A stretch of 64,000 bases of DNA from NCBI GenBank assembly GCA_017550385.1, contig JAFZPJ010000040.1, forward strand, positions 1-64,000, in the 5' to 3' direction. Shown in pieces: positions 1 through 9,157 of this stretch (positions within the stretch are counted from its first letter, which is position 1; every line of letters starts with the position of its first letter). Made by a program: the position numbers and the translations under genes. Origin of the DNA: Clostridiales bacterium (lineage in GTDB: Bacteria; Bacillota; Clostridia; Saccharofermentanales; Saccharofermentanaceae). The notes beneath the pieces were generated by a model. It searched no databases. It was not told the origin of the DNA and saw nothing but the letters and a program-made list of their open reading frames with translations.

Positions 1-53
1 AGATGACCGTTGTGGAAAGGGTCGAAAGAGCCTCCGTATACTCCTATCCTCAT
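1..53 (-). CDS. nadD: Nicotinate-nucleotide adenylyltransferase, N-terminal fragment (cut by window edge)
   Basis: Only the first 17 codons are inside the window. On the minus strand an ATG at 53-51 opens a frame reading MRIGVYGGSFDPFHNGH. This is the ATP-binding start of the nucleotidyltransferase fold, with the GG(S/T)FDPxHxGH signature. The spacing and the paired glycines fit NadD, which adenylates nicotinate mononucleotide in NAD synthesis, better than CoaD, whose start usually reads PGSFDPxTxGH. The start lies 2 nt after the purD stop codon, so translation of the two genes is probably coupled in the same minus-strand operon. The rest of the gene lies outside the window, so the call rests on this motif alone. 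Confidence 0.75.
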   Translation of the reverse strand, partial: MRIGVYGGSFDPFHNGH

Positions 54-55
54 CG

Positions 56-1312
56 TCAGGCCTTGAGTGTCCTTCCTATGTCGTGACGGAAATGCATGTC
101 CTTGAAGGAGATCTTCGCGACGCCTTCGTAAGCGCCGTCGATAGCCTCTTCAAGGGTATCTGCCTCATCGTAAACGCAGAGCACGCGTCCGCCGCTGGTA
201 ACGAGCTTACCGTCCTTGAGCGCGGTGCCTGCCTGGAATACGAGCTTGCCGCATGTATCGATGCCTGTGATCTCGTAGCCCTTTGCATAGCTCTGCGGAT
301 ATCCGCCTGAAGCCATGACGACTACGCAGGAGCACTTGTTCTTCCACTTGAAGTCGATCTGGTCGAGCTTGCCGTCGATGATCGCATCAACGATATCGAG
401 AAGGCTGTTCTCGAGGAGAGGCAGTACTGCCTGTGCTTCAGGGTCTCCGAAACGCGCATTGTACTCAACAACCTTCGGGCCTTCGGGTGTAAGCATGAGA
501 CCGAAGTAGATCACGCCCTTGAACGGTCTTCCCTCCGCCTTGAGAGCCTCGACCGTAGGTGTGATTATCTCATTCTGGATGCGTGCCTTGAGCTCGTCCG
601 TCATATCAGCGCCGGGTGTAACAGCGCCCATGCCGCCGGTGTTAAGGCCTTCATCGTGATCGTATGCTCTCTTATGGTCTCTGGAAGATACCATCGGAAC
701 GCATGTATTACCGTCAGAGAAAGCAAGGACCGTAAGCTCGGGGCCTGTCATGCACTCTTCGATAACGATCGTCGAGCCTGCGCTGCCGAACTTCTGATCT
801 TCCATCATGTCCTTTACAGCCTGCTTGGCTTCATCGAGTGTCTGAGCGATGATAACGCCCTTGCCGAGTGCAAGACCGTCGCACTTGATGACGATAGGCA
901 TAGGCTGAGTCTCAAGATAATCGAGAGCTGCCTGCTCGTCGTCGAAGATCTCGTATTTGGCAGTAGGGATCTGATACTTCTTCATGAGCTGCTTGGAGAA
1001 AGCCTTTGATCCTTCGATGATCGCAGCGTTAGCCTTGGGACCGAAGCTCCTGAGGCCTGCCTCTTCCATCTTATCGACCATGCCCATCGCGAGCGGATCG
1101 TCAGGTGCTACGAAGACCAGGTCGAACTGTTCTTTCTTTGCATACTCTACCATGCCCTCGATGTCCGTTGCCTTGATATCTACGCATGTGGCGATGGATG
1201 CGATGCCGCCGTTACCGGGTGCGCAGTAAAGATCCGTTACCCTCGGATCCTGCTTAAGCTTCCAGCAAATAACGTGTTCTCTTCCGCCGCCGCCGACTAC
1301 TAATACCTTCAT
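56..1312 (-). CDS. purD: Phosphoribosylamine--glycine ligase (GAR synthetase)
   Basis: This 418-residue protein has the usual length for PurD, the ATP-grasp enzyme that joins phosphoribosylamine to glycine in the second step of purine synthesis. The N-terminal VLVVGGGGREH motif and the later CDGLALGKGV and EYNARFGDPEAQ segments are family hallmarks; the last carries the metal and ATP ligands. The C-terminal part (about residue 325 on) fits the GARS C domain. It is the penultimate gene seen in a long minus-strand run, 12 nt after hom and 2 nt before nadD. No other purine gene lies nearby, so it sits in a mixed housekeeping operon rather than a pur cluster. Confidence 0.95.
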   Translation of the reverse strand: MKVLVVGGGGREHVICWKLKQDPRVTDLYCAPGNGGIASIATCVDIKATDIEGMVEYAKKEQFDLVFVAPDDPLAMGMVDKMEEAGLRSFGPKANAAIIEGSKAFSKQLMKKYQIPTAKYEIFDDEQAALDYLETQPMPIVIKCDGLALGKGVIIAQTLDEAKQAVKDMMEDQKFGSAGSTIVIEECMTGPELTVLAFSDGNTCVPMVSSRDHKRAYDHDEGLNTGGMGAVTPGADMTDELKARIQNEIITPTVEALKAEGRPFKGVIYFGLMLTPEGPKVVEYNARFGDPEAQAVLPLLENSLLDIVDAIIDGKLDQIDFKWKNKCSCVVVMASGGYPQSYAKGYEITGIDTCGKLVFQAGTALKDGKLVTSGGRVLCVYDEADTLEEAIDGAYEGVAKISFKDMHFRHDIGRTLKA

Positions 1313-1324
1313 TCATTACCTCCG

Positions 1325-2524
1325 TTATCTCAGGACATGGAACCACTTGGCACCGTCGATACCTGCACAGATCTTCTCAGCATCAGCGTGAGAGATGGAA
1401 TTAACCATGACTGCATCATTACCTATTGCCAAAGGCGAATACCCTTCGAATGCTTTAACTAATTCATCTGCTTTGGAATCCAGCCTTACGAGTATGTCAG
1501 CCTTGACCTCAGCGTAAGGTGTGATCTTCGAATCAGACTCTTTCCAGAGCCTGGGTTCAAGAGGCTTACCGTCTGTTACCGCTACCTGCAGAATGTCTCC
1601 GAAAACAGCAGACGCCGTCGGCATCGTGCCTGCACCCTGTCCGTAATACATGGACATGCCTAGAGCATTACCGTCTACCATGACTGCATTGAACACGCCG
1701 TTTACGGAAGACAGCAGATTCCTGCGCGAGATATATGTCGGTGCTACATATGCGATTGCACCGTTTCCGTTGTTCTCAAAGTAAGCAACGAGCTTGAGCT
1801 CGGCCTGCACCTTATCATTAAAGTCGATGTCGTCCAGCGCAAGCTTGGAGATGCCTTCAGCGTGGATCTCATCGGGAGATACATAATTGCCTTCCATCGC
1901 GATCGTAGACAGGATAGACAGCTTTCTCTGAGCATCGATACCCTCTACGTCAGCCGTAGGGTCTGCCTCGGCATAACCGTTCTCCTGAGCCTGCTTCAAT
2001 GCTTCCTCATAAGAGATGCCCTCTTCCTTCATGGCTGTGAGGATATAGTTTGTCGTACCGTTGACGATACCTGCGATCCTTGTGATCTTATTTGCAGCAA
2101 GGTCTCTGTAAAGGGGCTGGATTATCGGGATACCGCCGCCTACTGCAGCTTCGTAGAGATATGAGCATCCGTTCTCTTCAGCGAGCTTAAGGAGCTCGAC
2201 GCCGTGAGTGGATACGAGTTCCTTGTTGGATGTTACGACGGAGATACCCTGAGAAAGAGCTCTCTTTGTATACTCATATGCGATCCTCGAACCGCCTATA
2301 GTCTCGATGATCACGTCCAGTTCGGGATCTCCGAATACGTCGTCATCATTGTGAGTTACAAGATCTGCAAAAGGGCTGTCCGGGAAATCAACGATATCCT
2401 TGATGTGCTTCAGCACGATGTCTTTGCCCGTCTTAGCCTTGATGGAATCCTTGTTCATCAACAGGATATCGGCAACCCCGGAACCGACCGTTCCAAAACC
2501 AAGTATTGCAATGTTTACTGCCAT
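1325..2524 (-). CDS. hom: Homoserine dehydrogenase
   Basis: This 399-residue protein reduces aspartate semialdehyde to homoserine, the branch point to threonine and methionine. The N-terminal NAD(P)-binding motif GFGTVGSGV (about residues 9-17) is followed by the homoserine dehydrogenase core, with AAVGGGIPII and GIVNGTTNYIL. The last 60 or so residues resemble a short ACT-type regulatory domain, so the protein is somewhat shorter than the common 430-residue form. It lies 11 nt downstream of a separate ACT-domain gene and 12 nt upstream of purD. Feedback control by an amino acid is likely for the family but is not shown by the sequence. Confidence 0.95.
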   Translation of the reverse strand: MAVNIAILGFGTVGSGVADILLMNKDSIKAKTGKDIVLKHIKDIVDFPDSPFADLVTHNDDDVFGDPELDVIIETIGGSRIAYEYTKRALSQGISVVTSNKELVSTHGVELLKLAEENGCSYLYEAAVGGGIPIIQPLYRDLAANKITRIAGIVNGTTNYILTAMKEEGISYEEALKQAQENGYAEADPTADVEGIDAQRKLSILSTIAMEGNYVSPDEIHAEGISKLALDDIDFNDKVQAELKLVAYFENNGNGAIAYVAPTYISRRNLLSSVNGVFNAVMVDGNALGMSMYYGQGAGTMPTASAVFGDILQVAVTDGKPLEPRLWKESDSKITPYAEVKADILVRLDSKADELVKAFEGYSPLAIGNDAVMVNSISHADAEKICAGIDGAKWFHVLR

Positions 2525-2535
2525 GTCACCCTCCG

Positions 2536-2982
2536 TTATTCACGACTCAGGACTGTGCACTTACGCACGCCTGCGAGCTTGCCGATCTCGTTCATTACCT
2601 CGTCGAGCGAGCCGAACATCGATATCGTGTCGATCGAGATCGAGATGTCTGCAAGTCCGTTGATCGGAATATTCTGATTTATAGTAAGAATGTTTGCGCG
2701 CGAATCGGCGATGATCCTTATTATTGAAGACAAGATACCCTGGAAGTTCTCTACCGAGATGAGTATCGTGACCTTCCTGCCGGACGCCGCCTCATAGAAA
2801 GGCATGACCGAATCCTTGTACTTATAGTAGGCGCTTCTGGAAAGTCCGGTCTTGCGTACGGCTTCGTTAATCGATGCCGACTCGCCGGTGTTTATCCTCT
2901 GCTTGACCTCCATGACTTTGATGAAGACTTCAGGCAGAACACGTTTATCGACAAGGTAGTATTCAGGAGTCTCTTTTGCCAT
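2536..2982 (-). CDS. ACT-domain protein of the UPF0735/PheB type
   Basis: The protein has 148 residues if it starts at the ATG at 2982, which has a GAGAGAGG ribosome site about 8 nt upstream; an in-frame ATG seven codons earlier has no such site. The N-terminal part holds the segment YYLVDKRVLPEVF and a helix-turn-helix-like stretch (EAVRKTGLSRSAYYKYKD) typical of UPF0735. The C-terminal half is an ACT domain with two matching strands (VTILISVENFQGIL and ADISISIDT). Proteins of this type are often found beside hom in Bacillota, as here (11 nt upstream of hom). A role as an amino-acid-sensing regulator of aspartate or aromatic amino-acid synthesis is inferred from the ACT fold and position; no reaction is known to me. 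Confidence 0.82.
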   Translation of the reverse strand: MAKETPEYYLVDKRVLPEVFIKVMEVKQRINTGESASINEAVRKTGLSRSAYYKYKDSVMPFYEAASGRKVTILISVENFQGILSSIIRIIADSRANILTINQNIPINGLADISISIDTISMFGSLDEVMNEIGKLAGVRKCTVLSRE

Positions 2983-3017
2983 GGTGATCGCCCTCTCTCT
3001 CATCAGGATCGCGGTCC

Positions 3018-3044
3018 CAAGTGTTCGTCAGTGGTGGACACTTG
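3018..3044 (-). repeat. Inverted repeat between rdgB and the ACT gene
   Basis: CAAGTGT at 3018-3024 is repeated in inverse as ACACTTG at 3038-3044 around a 13-nt loop. It lies in the 84-bp gap after the rdgB stop. No T-run follows on the minus strand, so it is more likely an mRNA hairpin or a chance repeat than a full terminator. Confidence 0.3.
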
Positions 3045-3066
3045 TGCGCGCCCGACAATATTAACA

Positions 3067-3651
3067 TCAAACAGTCAATTTTTCAACCATTGCGCGCAGT
3101 GCCCTGCCCCTGTGGCTTATCGAATTCTTGACCTCGGGTTCCATCTGCGCGGTAGTCATTCCGAACTCCGGGACATAGAAGATCGGATCATAGCCAAAGC
3201 CGTTCTCTCCCATGGGCTTCTCGTGAAGCACTCCCCTGCATTCTCCGCGCACGGTAAATGAAGCACCGTCAGGTCTTACAACGGCTATCGCACACACGAA
3301 CTGAGCCGTCCTCTGCTCTTCGGGTACATCAGCCAGCATCTCGAAGATCTTCTTGAACTTCTCCTCATATGTCGAATCCTCTCCGCAGAACCTGGCAGAA
3401 TATATTCCGGGCGCTCCGTCCAAAGCATCTATGCAAAGACCCGAATCATCTGCCATTACATATTCACCGGATAGTTCATGCACTGCCATGGCCTTCTTAA
3501 GGGCATTCTCTTCGAAGGTAGTGCCGTCTTCCACAATATCGGGATCGAATCCCGCCTGCTCCATCGAGATGGCTTCGAATCCCGTGCCTTCCAGGATCTC
3601 GTCGATCTCTCTGACCTTATCTTCATTACCTGTAGCGATTATCAGTCTCAT
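3067..3651 (-). CDS. rdgB: dITP/XTP pyrophosphatase (RdgB/HAM1 family)
   Basis: The protein is 194 residues from the second of two adjacent ATG codons, which is better spaced from the AAGGAG ribosome site. It hydrolyses non-canonical purine triphosphates (dITP, XTP) to the monophosphate and so keeps deaminated bases out of DNA and RNA. The family motifs are all present: the start IIATGNEDKVREI, the metal and base pocket ADDSGLCIDALDGAPG, the GENGFGYDPIF segment and the C-terminal SHRGRALR. The length matches the family. It follows the rRNA methyltransferase gene by about 10 nt in the same operon. Confidence 0.93.
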   Translation of the reverse strand: MRLIIATGNEDKVREIDEILEGTGFEAISMEQAGFDPDIVEDGTTFEENALKKAMAVHELSGEYVMADDSGLCIDALDGAPGIYSARFCGEDSTYEEKFKKIFEMLADVPEEQRTAQFVCAIAVVRPDGASFTVRGECRGVLHEKPMGENGFGYDPIFYVPEFGMTTAQMEPEVKNSISHRGRALRAMVEKLTV

Positions 3652-3661
3652 CATCTTCTCC

Positions 3662-5083
3662 TTACATCATCCTCCAAGCCTTGGGGTACAGGTTCTTGAC
3701 AGAAGAACCCGAGATCTTGCCAAGTCCCAGCGGGTATTTATCAACACCTATGACCACATATCCGGAAGACTTGATGCCCGATATCCCGGATATGCTTATG
3801 GTCTCACCCTTCAGATATCTCGTAATGCGCTCATCTCCGTAAGCAAGGCTTATATATGAGTCCTTCCTTATCTTCTCCGTATCAAGACTCAGCGCTATGC
3901 TGTTCGACGGCGCGAAAAGGGTCTTGCCGGCAGATATCCTGATATCACCGATGTACAGCCCCGTCTTGACTATCTTGAGCCTTCCGAAGAGCTTCTCATC
4001 AAAAGGAATCCTGAACACGCCTGTTCCGTGTATGGTCAGGGGGATATCCGTCAATTCATCAGAATCATCGCCGAGAAGCTCTCCCAGGAATGCCTTGGCA
4101 AGCTCTATGCCTTTGCGTTCCGTTGCCTTGAGCTTATCTTTCGAAGGCATGCCGGGATCGGTATCCGTACTGGCACCTGCCTTCCTGATATGCACACAGA
4201 AGTGTCCGTCGCCCTTTGCCAGATGCGGAAGTATCCTCATCGAACCGGGAAGTGCGGAAGTCTCACCGTTATGCCATACCCCCTTGATCTCGGGATGCGC
4301 TATGACTTCATATTCAGGATGCCTTCCGATAAAAGCACTGATCTGTCCTTCGTTCTCATCCTCACAGAAGGTGCAGGTCGAATAGACTATCTCTCCGCCA
4401 TCCTTAAGGCATATATGTGCAGCCTCAAGGATATCCTTTTGTACCGGAACTATCTTTGACGGACCGTATTCCTCATAGCTCTTTACTGCCTGATGATCCC
4501 TTCTGAACATGCCTTCTCCCGAGCAGGGAGCATCTATCAGTATCTTATCGAAGAAACCCGGCAGGCTTGCGGCGATGTTATCGGGATTCTCATTGAGGAT
4601 GACTGAATTAGCGATACCGGAACGCTCGATATTACGCAGGAGCGCCTTGGATCTCTCGAAGCTTATCTCGTTTGCAACAAGAAGGCCTTTGCCCTGCAAG
4701 TCTTCTCCTATCCTGCATGCTTTGCCTCCCGGAGCAGCGCACAGATCGAGGATGACCTCTCCGGGCTTGGCATCCAGCACTTCGGCAGGCAGCATCGCAG
4801 AAGGTTCCTGCGGATAGTAGACTCCTGCGTGGTAGTAGGGATTGCGGTTGGAGAATTCTTCCGGGACATAGTATCCGCATGAGCACCAGTCGACTTTGTC
4901 AGTATGCTCTCCTATATCGGCAAGGATCTTCTCACGGTCAGATACATCCGTCTTGGACTGTGAGAATCTTATGCCTTTATATCCCGGCTCGTCAAAGCTG
5001 TCGATAAAGCCTTCTTCCGGGATATCCTTATGGCTTCCGAAGAAGCCCTGCATCTCCTTAAGGAAAATATCAGGTAATCTCAT
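3662..5083 (-). CDS. 16S rRNA cytosine-C5 methyltransferase, RsmF/NSUN family
   Basis: This 473-residue protein has the Rossmann-type SAM domain of the NOL1/NOP2/Sun family, with the motif I segment LDLCAAPGGK (about residues 113-122). Both family cysteines are present: C187 in DAPCSGEGMFR (motif IV) and C237 in YSTCTF (motif VI, the nucleophile). The C-terminal 150 residues match the RsmF-type tail, with a PUA-like end. The likely product is an m5C methyltransferase acting on ribosomal RNA; RsmF (position 1407) is the nearest named relative, but the exact base cannot be fixed from sequence. Its start overlaps the stop of the M3 peptidase gene by 4 nt (ATGA), so translation is coupled. Confidence 0.88.
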   Translation of the reverse strand: MRLPDIFLKEMQGFFGSHKDIPEEGFIDSFDEPGYKGIRFSQSKTDVSDREKILADIGEHTDKVDWCSCGYYVPEEFSNRNPYYHAGVYYPQEPSAMLPAEVLDAKPGEVILDLCAAPGGKACRIGEDLQGKGLLVANEISFERSKALLRNIERSGIANSVILNENPDNIAASLPGFFDKILIDAPCSGEGMFRRDHQAVKSYEEYGPSKIVPVQKDILEAAHICLKDGGEIVYSTCTFCEDENEGQISAFIGRHPEYEVIAHPEIKGVWHNGETSALPGSMRILPHLAKGDGHFCVHIRKAGASTDTDPGMPSKDKLKATERKGIELAKAFLGELLGDDSDELTDIPLTIHGTGVFRIPFDEKLFGRLKIVKTGLYIGDIRISAGKTLFAPSNSIALSLDTEKIRKDSYISLAYGDERITRYLKGETISISGISGIKSSGYVVIGVDKYPLGLGKISGSSVKNLYPKAWRMM

Positions 5084-6783
5084 AATTCAAGGAACTTGCA
5101 GCACTCATATGCCACGCGCTTGATGACATCGGTATCGAACGGTGATCCTATTCCCGCACTCTTGATGAGGTTCAGGAACGTATCGGATCCTCCTGCAGCG
5201 CAAAGGAGATTGTATTTCTCCAGAGCTGCACTCATATCCAGCTTGGACTCGTCCCAAAGCTCAAGAGCGCATATCTGGGAAAGACAGTAATCGATATAGT
5301 AGAACGGCGTGGTGAAGATATGGTCCTTCTTCATCCATGCTCCGCCCATAGAGTGGAACGGTTCGTCCTCATACTTGATGAAGGGCTGATACTTCTCTTC
5401 GAGCGCCTTCCAGACGCCGTGGCGCTCATCCGGAGTCATGTCGGGATTGTCGTATATCGTATGCTGGAATTCATCTACCATACAGCCGTAAGGCAGGAAG
5501 AGCATGCCTTCGGTCATATGCATCTCACAGTAAGAAGCTGCCTTGTCTCCGTAGAAGATATCCATGTGAGGATATGACATGTATTCCATCGCAGTCGAAT
5601 GGATCTCGCATGTCTCAAGCGTCGGTGACAGGCACTCAACAAAGGGTGACGATTCAGCACTCTGTATGGCGGCATAAGCGTGGCCGCCCTCATGAACTAC
5701 CGTTGCAACGTCATCGAAAGTACCGTTGCCGTTCATGAAGATGTACGGGATGCCGTAGTCTTCAAGGTACAGACAGTAGCCGCCGGTGGATTTATTGGGG
5801 CGTGACAGAAGGTCGGTAAAACCGTGCTTGGAGAGCAGATCGAAGAAGCTCGGATCCTTGCCGAACATCTTGCGGAAGTACTCGCCTGCAGCTTTCTCAT
5901 ATGTATCCTTCTTGACCTTCGGAACGGGATTGCCGTTCTTGAACAGGCAAGGGAGATCGTAGAACTTCAGTTCATCTACACCCAGTCTCTCCTGCTGGAG
6001 CTTTCTTATCTGCGAGGTAATGGGAACGATATACTTGAGGATATCGGCTCTGAACGCCTCGACATCAGACCTTGTATAGTCATAACGTTCCATCCTCTTG
6101 TATCCGAGCTCGGTAAAGCTGCTATATCCGAGTTTCCTGGCAGCCTGAGTCCTCACTCTGACCATATCGTCATAGATGCGGTCGAAGGTCTCCTTCCTGC
6201 TCATATAGTAATCGTCAAGCGCTTTGTGGGCAGCCTTTCTGGTATTCCTGTCCGTGGACTGAAGATATGGCTGCAGCAGGCTCAGGTTAAGCTTCTTGCC
6301 TGCAAACTCGATCTCAGCCTCCGACTGGAGCTGGCCGTATTCGCTCTCGAGGGATGCTTCCTCAGCAAGCTCGTCCAGGATCTCCTTGGAGATGGTCTCC
6401 CTTGTATTCTGCGCCTTGCGGAAGATCATGTCACCGTACTTGGCTTTGATCTCATCTGCCGCAGGGCACGTCAGCAGCGTCGAGAGAACGGCAGATGAGA
6501 GCTCCGATACCATCGCGAGATTCTCATCAAAGAAATCGTTCTCTGCCGTATAGAATTCGTCGGATGTATCAAGGTCGTGAAGGACTGTACAGAGAGCGTA
6601 CGCAGTGTCGAAACTGCTCATCGCATTCTCGTACTCGTTCATCGCTTCCATCGCCTGTTCGCAGGTCTGAGCCGTCATCAGTCTTAATCTGACATCCTTT
6701 ACCATTTCCGTGTAGGCATTGATATCAGGCCTTACGTATTTGATGGTCTTAAAATCCGGAAGGCTGCTGTGCTCGTCACCCAT
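5080..6783 (-). CDS. M3-family oligoendopeptidase (PepF-like)
   Basis: This 567-residue protein belongs to the thimet/oligoendopeptidase F group of zinc peptidases that trim short cytosolic peptides. The zinc site HEGGH is at residues 364-368, with a downstream SPTLETCEIHS segment that supplies the third ligand region. No signal peptide is seen, in line with a cytosolic enzyme. The N-terminal 200 residues are the helical lid of the family. It sits between argS (13 nt upstream) and the rRNA methyltransferase gene (4-nt overlap). The length fits the M3B subgroup. The substrate range cannot be read from sequence. Confidence 0.9.
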   Translation of the reverse strand: MGDEHSSLPDFKTIKYVRPDINAYTEMVKDVRLRLMTAQTCEQAMEAMNEYENAMSSFDTAYALCTVLHDLDTSDEFYTAENDFFDENLAMVSELSSAVLSTLLTCPAADEIKAKYGDMIFRKAQNTRETISKEILDELAEEASLESEYGQLQSEAEIEFAGKKLNLSLLQPYLQSTDRNTRKAAHKALDDYYMSRKETFDRIYDDMVRVRTQAARKLGYSSFTELGYKRMERYDYTRSDVEAFRADILKYIVPITSQIRKLQQERLGVDELKFYDLPCLFKNGNPVPKVKKDTYEKAAGEYFRKMFGKDPSFFDLLSKHGFTDLLSRPNKSTGGYCLYLEDYGIPYIFMNGNGTFDDVATVVHEGGHAYAAIQSAESSPFVECLSPTLETCEIHSTAMEYMSYPHMDIFYGDKAASYCEMHMTEGMLFLPYGCMVDEFQHTIYDNPDMTPDERHGVWKALEEKYQPFIKYEDEPFHSMGGAWMKKDHIFTTPFYYIDYCLSQICALELWDESKLDMSAALEKYNLLCAAGGSDTFLNLIKSAGIGSPFDTDVIKRVAYECCKFLEL

Positions 6784-6796
6784 CTTGAAGTTCTCC

Positions 6797-8524
6797 TTAC
6801 ATCTTCTCTACTACATTGATACCGAGCAATCCGAGACCGGACTTCAGTGTATCCGCTACTGCGACACAGAGCGCCAGTCTTGCTCTCTTGATATCTTCGC
6901 TGTCGGCATTCAAAATGCTCGAATTGTTATAGAACCTGTTGAAGTTCCTGGCGATCAGGGCTACCTGCTTCGCAACAACGAAGGGTTCATAGCTCGAAGC
7001 CGCTCTTCTTACTGAATCCTTGAAGTCAGACAGGCTTCTGATGACCGCATATTCCTCATCGCCCGCAAGAAGCTTGAGGCTGTCACCGGAAGATGCACCT
7101 AAACCGAGTCCTTCGGCCTTACGCAGGATCGATCTAATCCTGGCATATGTATAGATGAGATAAGGCGCCGTATCGCCTTCGAAATCGAGCATGTCGTCCC
7201 AGTCAAAGAGGATGTCCTTCTCTCTGCCTGACTTCAGATATGTGTAGATAACGGCACCGATACCGACCTTCTCCGCGATGTCCTTGATCTCGTCTTCGGT
7301 CATATCGTCGCCGCGCTCTTCGGCATTCTTTCTGATGATCTCCTCAGTCTTCTCGACTGTCTTGTTAAGCAGGTCATCGAGAAGGACGATATTGCCCTCA
7401 CGTGTCGAGAAAGCGCTTCCGTCCTTGAACTTGAGAAGTCCGAATCCTACATGCACGCAGTCATCGGCAAAATCGAATCCGGCCTTCTTGAGCACTGCAA
7501 ACACCTGCTTGAAGTGCAGCTGCTGCGGAAGACCTACAACGTAGATATTCTTATAGAAATCGAAGTTCTCGTGTCTGTAGATGGCTGCCGCAAGGTCTCT
7601 GGAAGCGTAGATGGTAGTACCGTCGCTCTTCAATATGATGCACGGAGGAAGGCCCTCGTCTTCGAGCATTACTACCTGCGCACCTTCGGACTCTGTCAGA
7701 AGTCCTTTGTCCCTGAGCAGATCCACTACGGGAGGTATCCTCGAAGAATAGAAGGACTCTCCGTTGTAGTTATCGAACTTAACGCCCATTCTCTGGTATG
7801 TCTTCTCGAAAACTGCAAGCGAGAGTTCTCTGAACCTCTTCCAGAGAGCAACCTCTTCTTCGCAGCCTTCTTCGAGCTTCCTGAAGTTGTCTCTTGCAGT
7901 ATCTTCAAGTGAAGGATCTTTCTTTGCTTCATCATGGAACTTGACATAGATCCTGGTAAGCTCCGTGATCGCATCCTCTTCCATAGCGGCCTCATCGCCC
8001 CAGAGCCTGTAAGCCGTGATGAGCTTACCGAACTGTGTTCCGTAGTCGCCGAGGTGATTGAACCTTATTACGTTGTATCCGAGCTTTGTGTAGATGTTGG
8101 CGATAGAGTTGCCGAGGATCGTCGTGAAAGCATGACCGACATGGAACGGCTTTGCGATATTTGGAGAAGAATACTCAACGATGACATTCTTACCTCCGCC
8201 AAGATCGTCCGTACCGTATTTATCTCCGGCAGAGATGATCTCGGTGATGACCTCCTGCGCAAGGACTTCGCGGTCCACGTAGAAGTTTACATAAGGACCG
8301 ACGTTCTTAACGGTAAGAGCACCGGTCGTAAGAGACGGATCGGCAGCAATGTCAGCAGCTATCATGGGAGGAGCCTTGCGCAGTTCCTTGGCAAGCGTAA
8401 AGCAAGGGAAAGCGTAGTCTCCCATTTCGAGCTGGGGCGGGATCTCGATAAGGCTGTATACCTTGTCCTTGTCCAGGCCCGTGATCTTTGAGATATTCGT
8501 CGCGATAAGATCCTTATAATCCAT
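6797..8524 (-). CDS. argS: Arginyl-tRNA synthetase
   Basis: The 575-residue product charges tRNA-Arg. The start is set at the ATG at 8524 because GGAGG lies about 6 nt upstream; the frame stays open for 15 more codons without a ribosome site. The N-terminal Arg-tRNA additional domain is followed by the class I HIGH motif in the form SSPNIAKPFHVGH, and by FSTREGN, which stands in the KMSKS region as is usual for ArgRS. The C-terminal anticodon-binding DALR domain begins near residue 450 (YTYARIRSILRKAEG). It heads the minus-strand run down to nadD and faces a plus-strand phosphodiesterase gene across a 104-bp divergent gap. Confidence 0.96.
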   Translation of the reverse strand: MDYKDLIATNISKITGLDKDKVYSLIEIPPQLEMGDYAFPCFTLAKELRKAPPMIAADIAADPSLTTGALTVKNVGPYVNFYVDREVLAQEVITEIISAGDKYGTDDLGGGKNVIVEYSSPNIAKPFHVGHAFTTILGNSIANIYTKLGYNVIRFNHLGDYGTQFGKLITAYRLWGDEAAMEEDAITELTRIYVKFHDEAKKDPSLEDTARDNFRKLEEGCEEEVALWKRFRELSLAVFEKTYQRMGVKFDNYNGESFYSSRIPPVVDLLRDKGLLTESEGAQVVMLEDEGLPPCIILKSDGTTIYASRDLAAAIYRHENFDFYKNIYVVGLPQQLHFKQVFAVLKKAGFDFADDCVHVGFGLLKFKDGSAFSTREGNIVLLDDLLNKTVEKTEEIIRKNAEERGDDMTEDEIKDIAEKVGIGAVIYTYLKSGREKDILFDWDDMLDFEGDTAPYLIYTYARIRSILRKAEGLGLGASSGDSLKLLAGDEEYAVIRSLSDFKDSVRRAASSYEPFVVAKQVALIARNFNRFYNNSSILNADSEDIKRARLALCVAVADTLKSGLGLLGINVVEKM

Positions 8525-8628
8525 GTGCGCCTCCGTTAAGAGCATAATGTTGACTAGATATCTTAACATAACCCGGGGCCTTATTGTGATATTATCTTCA
8601 CTGATTAAAGATATATGAGGTTTGCATT

Positions 8629-9147
8629 ATGAGATATATGGTCGTATCAGACATTCACGGCGACTTTGCCTGGGCATCCAGGATAGTCGATGTATTCGGA
8701 CAGGAGAAGGCAGACCGTCTTGTGATCTTAGGCGACATCCTGTACCACGGTCCCCGTAACGACCTGCCGGAAGGATACGCGCCCAAGAAGGTAATCCCTC
8801 TTCTTAACGGCATCAAGGATAAGATCATCGCCGTAAGGGGCAACTGCGATGCGGAAGTAGATCAGATGGTGCTGGATTTCCCGATAATGGCTGACTACAG
8901 GCAGATAGAATCCTGCGGCAAGGTCTTTGTCCTGTCGCACGGACATGTCTTTATGCCGGGAAGATTCCCCGAAGACATGCCTGAAGGAGCCGTATTCCTG
9001 TCGGGCCACACGCATGTAGTCAAAGACGAGATCACGGACGGCATCCGCTGCATGAACCCCGGTTCGCCTTCAATTCCCAAAGAAAACAGCGCCCCGTCGT
9101 ACATCGTGATAGATAACGGCGAGGCACTGCTCAAAAAGTTTGATTAA
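8629..9147 (+). CDS. Metallophosphoesterase, YfcE/MJ0936 family
   Basis: This 172-residue protein carries the full two-metal phosphoesterase signature in order: DIHGD (near residue 8), GDILYHG, GNCD, SHGH and SGHTH. The size and motif spacing fit the YfcE/MJ0936 group of small phosphodiesterases; the physiological substrate is not settled for most members. It is a lone plus-strand gene between two minus-strand blocks and converges on glnA with a 10-bp gap. A TGAGG stretch 10 nt before the ATG may serve as a weak ribosome site. Confidence 0.88.
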   Translation: MRYMVVSDIHGDFAWASRIVDVFGQEKADRLVILGDILYHGPRNDLPEGYAPKKVIPLLNGIKDKIIAVRGNCDAEVDQMVLDFPIMADYRQIESCGKVFVLSHGHVFMPGRFPEDMPEGAVFLSGHTHVVKDEITDGIRCMNPGSPSIPKENSAPSYIVIDNGEALLKKFD

Positions 9148-9157
9148 TTGATCCGGA

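Noticed and set aside
76..1229. Several 60-120-codon frames on either strand inside purD
   Set aside because: They are shadows of purD in other frames, with no ribosome sites and no recognisable motifs.
2983..3066. T-box or amino-acid riboswitch before the ACT/hom genes
   Set aside because: The gap is only 84 bp and lacks the T-box core; only one small inverted repeat is present.
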